From: Microbacterium sp. RU33B
Lineage (GTDB): Bacteria > Actinomycetota > Actinomycetes > Actinomycetales > Microbacteriaceae
Length of the DNA: 64,000 nt
Assembly (NCBI RefSeq): GCF_900155915.1
Contig: NZ_FTPO01000001.1
Span: forward strand, 1,860,001 to 1,924,000
Reading direction: 5' to 3'
Of this stretch, positions 36,348 through 44,648 are shown in pieces. The notes under the pieces were generated by a model. The model was not told the origin of the DNA. It saw only the letters and a list, made by a program, of their open reading frames with translations, and made no database searches. Each line of letters opens with the position of its first letter. Positions within the stretch are counted from its first letter, which is position 1. Position numbers and translations under genes: made by a program.

Positions 36348-36712
36348 TGCTCGAACTGGCTGTAGTCCGTCACCATCGGACGAAGCTCGACGGAGGTGCC
36401 TTCGAGCTCGAGCATCGGCCAGCTCTTGGCCAGCGCGATCGCCGCATCGATGTCGGGGACGTCGATGACGCTGAAGCCGCCGATGACCTCCTTCGCCTCG
36501 GAGAACGGGCCGTCCACGACGACCGGGCCGCCCGCCGAGTACTTGACGCTCGTCGCGGTGTCGTGGGGCATGAGCTCGGCGCCGGAGTCTGCGATCACGG
36601 CGCCGTGCTCCTCGTACCACTGGAAGATCCGCCCGTAGACCTCCTGCATGCGCTCCGGCGGCACGGCCGCATCGAGCTCAGGGGTCGAGGTGAACATGAT
36701 GACGTACTTCAC
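36344..36712 (-). CDS. DGPF/YCII-domain protein
   Basis: 122 residues, starting MKYVIMFTSTPE and containing the eponymous VVDGPFSEAKEVIGGF. Proteins of this family are small ferredoxin-like-fold dimers with unknown activity, encoded next to ECF42-type sigma factors and often controlled by them. The GTG start has AAAGGA 8 nt upstream. Translation is coupled to the sigma factor gene. Confidence 0.88.
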   Translation of the reverse strand: MKYVIMFTSTPELDAAVPPERMQEVYGRIFQWYEEHGAVIADSGAELMPHDTATSVKYSAGGPVVVDGPFSEAKEVIGGFSVIDVPDIDAAIALAKSWPMLELEGTSVELRPMVTDYSQFEQ

Positions 36713-36790
36713 GGTCGTGTCCTTTCGTCAGAGGAACCGTTTCACCTCATCAGCGAACGGGCAAGCCCGTTCTCGACACGTCCGGAGAAA

Positions 36791-38095
36791 TCAGTTCAGG
36801 ATCGACACCGGGTTGAACAGATCGGCGAGGATCAGGACCGCCCCCATGACGATCAGCGCGATCACGACGACGAAGGTCAGCGGCACGAGCTTGGTCGCAT
36901 CGACCGGCTTCGGCGGCGGCCGACGGAAGACCTTCGCCCACGTCCGCTTGATGCCCTCCCACAGCGCCACGACGACGTGTCCTCCATCGAGCGGCAGCAG
37001 CGGCACGAGGTTGAAGACGAACAGCGCGATGTTCAGCGACGCGAGGAGTCCGAGGAATCCCGCGACCCGATTGAGGATCGGCGCATCCACCGACGCCACC
37101 TGGCCCGACAGGATGCCGGCGCCGACGACGCTGAGCGGTCCGTCCGGATCGCGCTCCTGACCCGTGAAGAGGTCGACGGCGGTGTCGTACACCTTGACCG
37201 GCAGCTGCCAGATGACGTTCGCGACCGCCCCGACGTTCTCCACCGCGGTCTGCGCGCCGACCCAGATGGGCTGGCGGACGTACTCGGCGGTGGGACGGAT
37301 GCCGAGGAATCCGATGTCCTGCGTCGCGCCGTCCTCCCCCGCCGCCTGGATGGTCGCCGGCGTCACGGTGACGGTGCGCTCGACACCGTCACGGGCCACC
37401 ACGAGCGACAGCGGACTGCCCGGCGAGGCCTGCACCAGCTCGGAGACCTCGTCGAACGTGGAGACCGGCGTGCCGTCGACCGAGACGATCGTGTCGCCGG
37501 GCTCGAGGCCCGCGGCCGCCGCGGGGGCAGGCGCCGCATCCGCCGCGCACTCCGACGTGCCGGCGACCGGCACGCACTCGCTGAGCTGCGACACCGTCGG
37601 GACGGCCGTCTGCAGCCCGACTCCGGAGAACAGGATCGTGAACAGCACGATCGCGAACAGGAAGTTCATGATCGGTCCGCCGAGCATGATGACGACGCGC
37701 TTCCAGACGGGCAGCTTGTAGAAGACGCGGTCGTCGTCCCGGCCCTCGAGCGTCTCGTCGTTGGCGGACCGTGCGTCCTGCACCATCGTGGCGAAGAATC
37801 CGCCGCCGGCGCGGCCGTTCTGGGTGCCGGCGGCCTCTGCGGCGAGCTCCTTCGGCGACGGGGGGTACATGCCCGCCATCGAGATGTAACCGCCGAGCGG
37901 AATGGCCTTGACACCGTACTGCGTCTCTCCGCGGCGCTTCGACCACAGCGTCGGGCCGAATCCGATCATGTACTGCCCCACGCGCACGCCGAACTTCTTC
38001 GCGGGCCACAGGTGGCCGAGCTCGTGCAGAGCGATGGAGACGGCGAGGCCCACGACCATGAGCAGGATGCCGATGATGAAGGCGAGGACGGTCAC
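36791..38095 (-). CDS. Site-2 intramembrane metalloprotease (RseP/Rip1 type)
   Basis: 434 residues. The zinc site HELGH is at residues 24-28 in the first membrane helix; the second motif is NLVPLLPLDGGH near the C-terminus. A PDZ domain with GLEPGDTIVSVDGTPVSTFDEV lies between. These proteases cut anti-sigma factors or other membrane proteins within the bilayer; in mycobacteria Rip1 also affects envelope lipid regulation. The GTG at 38095 is chosen because it is 6 nt after TAGCGT; the GTG two codons upstream touches the box. It usually lies between dxr and ispG. Confidence 0.93.
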   Translation of the reverse strand: MTVLAFIIGILLMVVGLAVSIALHELGHLWPAKKFGVRVGQYMIGFGPTLWSKRRGETQYGVKAIPLGGYISMAGMYPPSPKELAAEAAGTQNGRAGGGFFATMVQDARSANDETLEGRDDDRVFYKLPVWKRVVIMLGGPIMNFLFAIVLFTILFSGVGLQTAVPTVSQLSECVPVAGTSECAADAAPAPAAAAGLEPGDTIVSVDGTPVSTFDEVSELVQASPGSPLSLVVARDGVERTVTVTPATIQAAGEDGATQDIGFLGIRPTAEYVRQPIWVGAQTAVENVGAVANVIWQLPVKVYDTAVDLFTGQERDPDGPLSVVGAGILSGQVASVDAPILNRVAGFLGLLASLNIALFVFNLVPLLPLDGGHVVVALWEGIKRTWAKVFRRPPPKPVDATKLVPLTFVVVIALIVMGAVLILADLFNPVSILN

Positions 38096-38101
38096 ACGCA
38101 C

Positions 38102-38107
38102 ACGCTA
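38102..38107 (-). promoter_or_regulatory. -10 box, leaderless start of the site-2 protease gene
   Basis: TAGCGT, 6 nt before GTG at 38095. Confidence 0.5.
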
Positions 38108-38234
38108 CCCTCGCGATGCTCCGAACACGCCCAGCGAGGGCTGGGCGTGCGCCCAGCGCGTCTCCCCGCCTCCCGAACGAGAGTCGGGACGCGACGTGGG
38201 TGCAGAGCGCGCCGGATGAGATGATGGTTCGGCC

Positions 38235-39884
38235 ATGCCGACCGCCGCACCCTCGAACCTCCCGCCCGTGCTCCGACCGGAGCATCCGCCGGTGCGTTCC
38301 CTCGACGATCTCGCCGCCCGCTTCTCCGGAGAGGTGCACGGGGATGCCTCCGGGGTGACCCTGTCGGGCATCACGCTCGCCACCGCCGATCTGCGCGCGG
38401 GCGAGGCGTTCGTCGCGATCCGCGGAGCGACCCGGCACGGTGCCGAGTTCGCCGCGCAGGCCGCCGAGAAGGGCGCCGTCGCGATCGTCACGGATGCCGA
38501 GGGAGCGGAGCTCGCGGCATCCGCGGGGCTTCCCCTCGTCGTCGTCGACCACCCGCGCGGGCTCCTCGGCGAGCTCTCGGCCTGGGTCTACGGCACCGGC
38601 GCCGACGACGAGCTCCCGCTGATGTTCGGAACCACCGGCACGAACGGCAAGACCAGCGTGTCGCACCTGCTCGAGGGGATCCTGGGCCAGCTCGGCGTGG
38701 TCACCGGACTGTCGTCGACGGCAGAGCGGCACATCGCCGGCCAGGTCATCGTGTCGCGGCTCACGACACCCGAAGCATCCGAGTTCCACGCGCTGCTCGC
38801 CCTCATGCGCGAGCGCGGTGTCGAAGCCGTCGCCGTCGAGGTGAGCGCGCAGGCCCTGAGCCGCCACCGCGTCGACGGACTCGTGTTCGACGTCGCGGGC
38901 TTCACCAACCTGTCGCATGACCACCTCGACGACTACGCCGACATGCGCGAGTACTTCGAGGCCAAGCTCCCGCTCTTCCGCCCCGACCGCGCCCGCCGCG
39001 CCGTCATCTCGCTCGACTCCGCACCCGGGGCGGAGGTCGCGGCCCGGTCCGAGATCCCGTACGTCACGATCATCACGCCCGACATCGCCGCCGATCCCAC
39101 GGCGGATGCCGATTGGACCGTCGCGATCGGCGAAGAGCGCCAGAACGGCACGGAGTTCACCCTCACGGCGCGCGACGGTCGGTCGCTGTCGACCGTGGTG
39201 CCCGTCATCGGTCCGCACATGGCCGCGAACGCCGGACTCGCGATCGTGATGCTGCTCGAGGGCGGCTACACCTGGGAGGCCCTCGTGGCGGCCCTCGACG
39301 GCCGACGGGTCGAGGCCTACCTCCCCGGCCGCACCCAGCTCGTCTCGGGCGACCGGGGTCCCGCCGTCTACGTCGACTTCGGGCACTCCCCCGACGCGTT
39401 CGAGAAGACGCTGGCCGCGGTCCGCCGTGTGACGCCCGGCACGGTCGTCATGCTCTTCGGCGCAGACGGCGACCGCGACGCGACGAAGCGCCACGACATG
39501 GGTCGCACCGCCGTCGAGGGCAGCGACATCCTGATCGTCACCGACCACCACCCGCGGTTCGAGAACCCCGACACGATCCGCGAGACGCTCGTGGAGGGCG
39601 CGCGGCTCGCGCGGCCGGATGCCGAGATCCACGAGTACTCGCCGCCCGAACGCGCGATCATCGAGGCCGTGAAGCTCGTCGGCGAGGGCGACGCGATCCT
39701 GTGGGCCGGCCCGGGTCACCAGGATTACCGGGATGTGCGCGGTGTCCGCACCCCCTACTCGGCCCGGGAGCTCTCCCGTCGAGCGCTGATCGCCGCCGGC
39801 TGGCCGGCTCCGGATCCGGTCTGGCCCGTTCCCTATCCCGACGACGAGACGCCTCTGTCCGACCCGACGCGCGAGTGGCGCTGA
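38235..39884 (+). CDS. MurE-like Mur ligase, probable paralogue
   Basis: 549 residues with the Mur ligase plan: N-terminal UDP-binding domain (GEAFVAIRGATRHGAEF), ATP-binding GTTGTNGKTS at 132-141, LTTPEASEFHALL and EVSAQALSRHRVDG in the centre, and a C-terminal domain with GADGDRD. In canonical MurE the third-residue amino acid is read by DNPR; here the equivalent is TDHHPRFENP. SSH is likewise SAQ. No other dcw cluster genes are nearby, so this is likely a second ligase and its amino-acid substrate is uncertain. GATGGT lies 6 nt before the ATG. A strong terminator follows. Confidence 0.85.
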   Translation: MPTAAPSNLPPVLRPEHPPVRSLDDLAARFSGEVHGDASGVTLSGITLATADLRAGEAFVAIRGATRHGAEFAAQAAEKGAVAIVTDAEGAELAASAGLPLVVVDHPRGLLGELSAWVYGTGADDELPLMFGTTGTNGKTSVSHLLEGILGQLGVVTGLSSTAERHIAGQVIVSRLTTPEASEFHALLALMRERGVEAVAVEVSAQALSRHRVDGLVFDVAGFTNLSHDHLDDYADMREYFEAKLPLFRPDRARRAVISLDSAPGAEVAARSEIPYVTIITPDIAADPTADADWTVAIGEERQNGTEFTLTARDGRSLSTVVPVIGPHMAANAGLAIVMLLEGGYTWEALVAALDGRRVEAYLPGRTQLVSGDRGPAVYVDFGHSPDAFEKTLAAVRRVTPGTVVMLFGADGDRDATKRHDMGRTAVEGSDILIVTDHHPRFENPDTIRETLVEGARLARPDAEIHEYSPPERAIIEAVKLVGEGDAILWAGPGHQDYRDVRGVRTPYSARELSRRALIAAGWPAPDPVWPVPYPDDETPLSDPTREWR

Positions 39885-39921
39885 GACCGCCGCAGGCCGT
39901 TCCGGCGGTGTGGTGAGGCCA

Positions 39922-39955
39922 CGAAGAGGGGATGCTCCGGCATCCCCTCTTCGTC
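39922..39955 (+). terminator. Terminator after the MurE-like gene
   Basis: Perfect 15-bp stem (arm ACGAAGAGGGGATGC) with a TCCG loop, 37 bp after the stop. It isolates the ligase gene from pflB. Confidence 0.85.
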
Positions 39956-39993
39956 GTTCCGGAGGGCCTGGGCATGACGGGACCTTCGACCCC

Positions 39994-40023
39994 TTGCATG
40001 TGGTCTGACCACAGGAGTAGCGT
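39994..40023 (+). promoter_or_regulatory. Candidate pflBA promoter
   Basis: TTGCAT at 39994-39999 and TAGCGT at 40018-40023 with an 18-bp spacer. Unlike the leaderless promoters here, it has a -35-like element and leaves a leader of about 30 nt with a strong ribosome site. Confidence 0.5.
39999..40013. promoter_or_regulatory. Perfect palindrome, candidate GntR/FadR-type operator
   Basis: TGTGGTC-T-GACCACA fills most of the spacer of the pflBA promoter. The TGGTCTGACCA core is the classic shape for FadR-subfamily GntR regulators. Binding here would block RNA polymerase. The regulator is not encoded in the window. Confidence 0.6.
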
Positions 40024-40061
40024 GAAGGCGTACTCCCCCGAGGAGGAAGGAAGCGAACCCC

Positions 40062-42323
40062 ATGTCCACCATCATCGAGACCCACGAGGCCGACGCGATG
40101 CCCGCCGCCTGGAACGGCTTCACCGCCGGTCCCTGGCAGGACGCGATCGACGTCCGGGACTTCATCCAGCGCAACTACACCCCCTACGACGGCGACTCCG
40201 CCTTCCTCCAGGGCGCCACCGCCCGCACGACGCGGATGTGGGACACCCTCTCGGCGATGTTCCCCGAAGAGCGCGAGAAGGGGATCTACGACGTCGACAC
40301 CCACACGCCCGCCGGCATCACCGCGCACGCGCCCGGGTACATCGCGAGAGACGACGAGCTCATCGTGGGCCTCCAGACCGACGCGCCCCTCAAGCGCGCC
40401 ATCATGCCCAACGGCGGATGGCGCATGGTCGAAGGCGCACTGGACACCTACGGCTACGAGATCGACGAGAACCTCCGCGAGGTGTTCACGAAGTACCGCA
40501 AGACGCACAACGAAGCGGTCTTCGACGCGTACTCGCCGAACGTGCGCGCGGCCCGCTCGTCGCACATCATCACGGGCCTCCCCGACGCGTACGGCCGCGG
40601 ACGCATCATCGGCGACTACCGCCGCGTCGCTCTCTACGGCGTCGACGGACTCATCGCCGCGAAGAAGCTCGACAAGCTCGAGCTCGACACGACGCCGTTC
40701 ACGGAAGAGGTCGTGCGCATGCGGGAGGAGCACGCGGAGCAGATCCGCGCGCTCGGAGAGCTGAAGCAGATGGCGGCCTCCTACGGCTTCGACATCTCGC
40801 GTCCGGCCGCCACCGCCCGCGAGGCCGTGCAGTGGCTGTACTTCGCGTACCTCGCCGCCGTCAAGGAGCAGAACGGCGCGGCGATGTCGCTGGGCCGCAC
40901 CTCGACCTTCCTCGACGTGTTCATCCAGCGCGACCTCGAGGCCGGCATCCTGAGCGAGATCGAGGCTCAGGAGATCATCGACGACTTCGTCATCAAGCTG
41001 CGCATCGTGCGGTTCCTGCGCACTCCCGAGTACGACGCGCTGTTCTCCGGCGACCCGACGTGGGTCACCGAGACGATCGGCGGCATGGGCGAAGACGAGC
41101 GACCGCTGGTCACGAAGAACTCGTTCCGCTTCCTGCAGACGCTGTACAACCTGGGGCCCGCACCCGAGCCGAACATGACGGTCTTCTGGAGTCCGGCGCT
41201 GCCGCAGGGATTCAAGGACTACTGCGCCCAGGTCTCGATCGACACCTCCGCGGTGCAGTACGAGTCCGACGAGACGATCCGCTCGGCGTGGGGGGATGAC
41301 GCCGCCATCGCGTGCTGCGTGTCGCCCATGCGCATCGGCAAGCAGATGCAGTTCTTCGGCGCGCGCGTCAACCTGGCCAAGACCCTGCTGTACGCCATCA
41401 ACGGCGGCAAGGACGAGGTGTCCGGCAAACAGGTCTCCCCGGTCGCGGCTCCCGTCGCCGACGCACCGCTGGACTTCGACGACGTGATGGAGAAGTTCGA
41501 CAAGACCATGGACTGGCTGGCCGAGACGTACGTCGAGGCACTCAACTGCATCCACTGGTCGCACGACAAGTACGCCTACGAGCGCATCGAGATGGCGCTG
41601 CACGACAAGGACGTGCTGCGCACGATGGCCTGCGGGATCGCCGGCCTGTCGGTCGCCGCCGATTCGCTGTCGGCCATCAAGTACGCCACCGTCACGCCGA
41701 TCCGCGACGAGCGGGGCATCGTGGTCGACTACGCCACCGAGGGCGACTTCCCGTCCTACGGCAACGACGACGACCGCGCGGACGACATCGCGGTGGACCT
41801 CGTCGAGCGCTTCATGGCGAAGATCCGGCGTCACCCGATGTACCGAGACGCCCTTCCGACGCAGTCGGTGCTGACGATCACGTCCAACGTGGTCTACGGC
41901 AAGGCGACGGGCAACACCCCGGACGGCCGCCGCGCCGGCCAGCCCTTCGCCCCGGGAGCGAACCCGATGAACGGACGCGACACCCACGGGATGCTCGCCT
42001 CCGCCCTGTCTGTGGCCAAGCTGCCCTACGACCAGTCGCAGGACGGCATCTCGCTGACGAACACCGTGGTGCCGCAGGGACTCGGCCGCACCCGCGACGA
42101 GCGCATCGCGAACCTCGCGGGGCTCCTGGACGCCTACATCGGCGCCCACGGCTACCACATGAACGTCAACGTGCTGAACCGGGAGACCCTCGAGGACGCC
42201 ATGGCGCACCCCGAGAACTATCCGCAGCTGACGATCCGGGTGTCCGGCTACGCCGTGAACTTCGTCCGGCTCACGCGCGAGCAGCAGCTCGACGTGCTGT
42301 CGCGCACGTTCCACGCGGCGTGA
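40062..42323 (+). CDS. pflB: Pyruvate formate-lyase (formate C-acetyltransferase)
   Basis: Converts pyruvate and CoA to acetyl-CoA and formate by a glycyl-radical mechanism under anoxic conditions. The active-site Cys418-Cys419 pair in [11 protein letters not shown] has the same numbering as the E. coli enzyme. The radical-bearing Gly729 is in [10 protein letters not shown] near the C-terminus. 753 residues, normal for PflB and not the glycerol-dehydratase branch. The ATG has AGGAGGAAGGAAG upstream, the strongest ribosome site in the window. The pflA gene follows 33 bp later. Confidence 0.97.
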   Translation: MSTIIETHEADAMPAAWNGFTAGPWQDAIDVRDFIQRNYTPYDGDSAFLQGATARTTRMWDTLSAMFPEEREKGIYDVDTHTPAGITAHAPGYIARDDELIVGLQTDAPLKRAIMPNGGWRMVEGALDTYGYEIDENLREVFTKYRKTHNEAVFDAYSPNVRAARSSHIITGLPDAYGRGRIIGDYRRVALYGVDGLIAAKKLDKLELDTTPFTEEVVRMREEHAEQIRALGELKQMAASYGFDISRPAATAREAVQWLYFAYLAAVKEQNGAAMSLGRTSTFLDVFIQRDLEAGILSEIEAQEIIDDFVIKLRIVRFLRTPEYDALFSGDPTWVTETIGGMGEDERPLVTKNSFRFLQTLYNLGPAPEPNMTVFWSPALPQGFKDYCAQVSIDTSAVQYESDETIRSAWGDDAAIACCVSPMRIGKQMQFFGARVNLAKTLLYAINGGKDEVSGKQVSPVAAPVADAPLDFDDVMEKFDKTMDWLAETYVEALNCIHWSHDKYAYERIEMALHDKDVLRTMACGIAGLSVAADSLSAIKYATVTPIRDERGIVVDYATEGDFPSYGNDDDRADDIAVDLVERFMAKIRRHPMYRDALPTQSVLTITSNVVYGKATGNTPDGRRAGQPFAPGANPMNGRDTHGMLASALSVAKLPYDQSQDGISLTNTVVPQGLGRTRDERIANLAGLLDAYIGAHGYHMNVNVLNRETLEDAMAHPENYPQLTIRVSGYAVNFVRLTREQQLDVLSRTFHAA

Positions 42324-42356
42324 CTCCGAAGCACCGAGCCGAACAGAGCCGATGAC

Positions 42357-43316
42357 ATGGCCGCGATGATGATCCGGGTGTCCCCGCCCGGGGCGGGGAG
42401 CGCACCGCTCCCCGCCGATGCGACGCGCCTCGACGCCCCCGCCTCGCGCGGACGGGGCGTCGGGCGCGCGCCGTCGGCACCGCGCGCCGGCCACGGGCTC
42501 GACGGGCTCGACGTCGTCGAGGTGGAGCGCGCTGAGCGCCTCGCCGCGATGCGATCGGGCGAGCTCGGCTCGGTGCATTCGTGGGAGCTCGTCACCGCGG
42601 TCGACGGCCCGGGAACCCGCCTCACGACGTTCCTCAGCGGCTGCCCGCTGCGCTGCCTCTACTGCCACAACCCCGACACGTTCGCGATGAAGGACGGCAC
42701 GCCGGTCACGGCGGAGGAGCTGCTGTCGCGGATGCGTCGCTACCTCGGCGTGTTCCAGGCCACGGGCGGCGGGATCACCCTCTCGGGAGGCGAAGTGCTC
42801 ATGCAGCCCGCCTTCGCCGCACGGATCCTGCACGGGGCGCACGAGCTCGGCATCCACACGGCGATCGACACGTCGGGCTATCTCGGGGCGAACGCGAGCG
42901 ACGACCTGCTCGACGACGTCGACCTCGTGCTGCTCGACGTCAAGGCGGGCGACGAGGAGACGTACGCGCGGACGACGAGCCGCGAACTCCAGCCGACGCT
43001 CGACTTCGGGCGACGACTGGCGGCGCGCGGACTCACCGGGCACGGCCCGGAGGTGTGGATCAGATTCGTCCTGGTGCCGGGACTCACCGACGCGTGGGAG
43101 AACGTCGAGAGGATCGCGGAGTACGCGTCGTCCCTGAACGGCATCCGCCCCGGAACCGTCACGCGCGTCGAAGTGCTGCCGTTCCACCAGATGGGCCGCT
43201 CCAAGTGGGAGGCCATCGGGCGGGACTACGAGCTCGACGGCACGGCTGCCCCGAGCGTCGAGCTCACCGAGCGGGTGCGCGTCCAGTTCCGCGCGCACGG
43301 CCTCACGACCTACTGA
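42357..43316 (+). CDS. pflA: Pyruvate formate-lyase activating enzyme
   Basis: Radical SAM enzyme that installs the glycyl radical on PflB. The CX3CX2C cluster motif is GCPLRCLYCHNPD; GGGITLSGGE and the LLDVKAGDEETY segment follow. The conserved core begins at GSVHSWELVTAVDGPGTR, about 70 residues into the frame, so the N-terminus is longer than the usual 246-residue form. ATG 42357 lacks a clear ribosome site; ATG 42549, close to the core, is an alternative. Confidence 0.94.
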   Translation: MAAMMIRVSPPGAGSAPLPADATRLDAPASRGRGVGRAPSAPRAGHGLDGLDVVEVERAERLAAMRSGELGSVHSWELVTAVDGPGTRLTTFLSGCPLRCLYCHNPDTFAMKDGTPVTAEELLSRMRRYLGVFQATGGGITLSGGEVLMQPAFAARILHGAHELGIHTAIDTSGYLGANASDDLLDDVDLVLLDVKAGDEETYARTTSRELQPTLDFGRRLAARGLTGHGPEVWIRFVLVPGLTDAWENVERIAEYASSLNGIRPGTVTRVEVLPFHQMGRSKWEAIGRDYELDGTAAPSVELTERVRVQFRAHGLTTY

Positions 43317-43364
43317 CCGCGGCTTCCCCACCCGCGGTCGAGGAGCCCAACGGCGGGCTGTTCC

Positions 43365-43403
43365 GACCGGCCTGCTCGCGATCGCTTCGTGAGCGGGCCG
43401 GTC
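43365..43403. terminator. Hairpin between pflA and dxr
   Basis: Arms 43365-43379 and 43389-43403 pair over 15 bp with two G-U pairs (GACCGGCC outer stem). It sits between convergent genes, so it probably serves both. Confidence 0.65.
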
Positions 43404-43421
43404 GATGCTCTCCCGGCCGCG

Positions 43422-44525
43422 TCAGAGGTGGCGGACGCGAGGCACTCCCTTCGCGATCGCCTGATCCGCCGCATCCCGAGCCCATGTCTCGGCCTCGGCG
43501 AGGGACTCGCGAGTGAGCTCACCCGGGGCCTCGTGCTGGTCGACGACATGCTCGACCGCGGCGACGATGCCGAGGAACGGCAGGCGCCCTTCATGGAAGG
43601 CGTTGACGGCCTGCTCGTTCGCCGCATTGAACACGGCGGGGTAGGTGCCGCCCGCGCGTCCGACGCGCTTGGCGAGGCGGACCGCGCCGAAGGCATCCTC
43701 GTCGAGGGGCTCGAACGTCCACGACGAGGCGATCGTCCAGTCCAGCGGCGCGCCCACCCCGGGCACCCGGTGCGGCCAGTCGAGCCCGAGCGAGATGGGC
43801 AGCCGCATGTCGGGCGGAGAGGCCTGCGCGATCGTGGATCCGTCGACGAACTCCACCATGGAGTGCACGATCGACTGCGGATGCACCACGACGGCGATGT
43901 CGTCGTAGGGCACGCCGAAGAGCAGATGCGCCTCGATGACCTCGAGCCCCTTGTTCACCAGGGTCGCCGAGTTCGTCGTGACGACCCGGCCCATGTCCCA
44001 CGTGGGGTGCGCGAGCGCCTCCGCCGGGGTGACGTTCTCCAGCTCGTAGCGCTTGCGTCCGCGGAACGGTCCGCCCGAGGCCGTCAGGACGAGCCGTCCC
44101 ACTTCGCCGTGGACGCCCGAGCGCAGGGCCTGCGCGATCGCGGAGTGCTCGGAGTCGACCGGGACGATCTGCCCGGGTGCGGCGAGCGCGGTCACGAGAT
44201 CGCCGCCCACGATGAGGGACTCCTTGTTGGCGAGGGCGAGCGTGCGCCCGCACTCCAGGGCCGCCAGGGTGGGGCCGAGCCCGACGGAGCCAGTGATGCC
44301 GTTGAGCACGACGTCGGCCTCGACATCCCGCACCAGCTGCTCCGCCTCGGTTGCGCCGAGCGCCGTGTGCTCGACGCCGAACTCCTCGGCCTGCGCCTGG
44401 AGAGCCTCGCGGTTCGATCCCGCCGAGAGCCCGACCACCTCGAATCGATCCGCGTTGGCCCGGATGACGTCGAGCGCCTGCGTTCCGATCGAGCCTGTCG
44501 AGCCGAGGATCAGTACGCGTCGCAT
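43422..44525 (-). CDS. dxr: 1-deoxy-D-xylulose 5-phosphate reductoisomerase (MEP pathway)
   Basis: Second step of the MEP isoprenoid pathway, NADPH-dependent. The Rossmann motif [14 protein letters not shown] starts the protein; [22 protein letters not shown] for metal binding, [19 protein letters not shown] and [11 protein letters not shown] are all present. 367 residues, slightly short at the C-terminus but complete. ATG lies 6 nt after TAGGCT, a leaderless arrangement with an extra GGAGG in the spacer. Confidence 0.96.
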   Translation of the reverse strand: MRRVLILGSTGSIGTQALDVIRANADRFEVVGLSAGSNREALQAQAEEFGVEHTALGATEAEQLVRDVEADVVLNGITGSVGLGPTLAALECGRTLALANKESLIVGGDLVTALAAPGQIVPVDSEHSAIAQALRSGVHGEVGRLVLTASGGPFRGRKRYELENVTPAEALAHPTWDMGRVVTTNSATLVNKGLEVIEAHLLFGVPYDDIAVVVHPQSIVHSMVEFVDGSTIAQASPPDMRLPISLGLDWPHRVPGVGAPLDWTIASSWTFEPLDEDAFGAVRLAKRVGRAGGTYPAVFNAANEQAVNAFHEGRLPFLGIVAAVEHVVDQHEAPGELTRESLAEAETWARDAADQAIAKGVPRVRHL

Positions 44526-44531
44526 CCTCCG

Positions 44532-44537
44532 AGCCTA
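44532..44537 (-). promoter_or_regulatory. -10 box, leaderless start of dxr
   Basis: TAGGCT, 6 nt before the dxr ATG. Confidence 0.5.
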
Positions 44538-44648
44538 CCGAGCGCGACGATCGAGGCCGCTTCGGGAAGCCGGGCTGTATCAGCGTCCCCGCGACTCCGC
44601 TCTTCCCCGTGACGCCCGCGACCGCGCGGACGGATGGGAGACGCAGTC

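Noticed and set aside
37389..43331. A minus-strand open frame of about 1980 codons
   Set aside because: It runs antisense to the MurE-like, pflB and pflA genes, which have clear families. In DNA this GC-rich, stop codons are rare in antisense frames; its translation is rich in Arg, Asp, Val and Gly with no domain.
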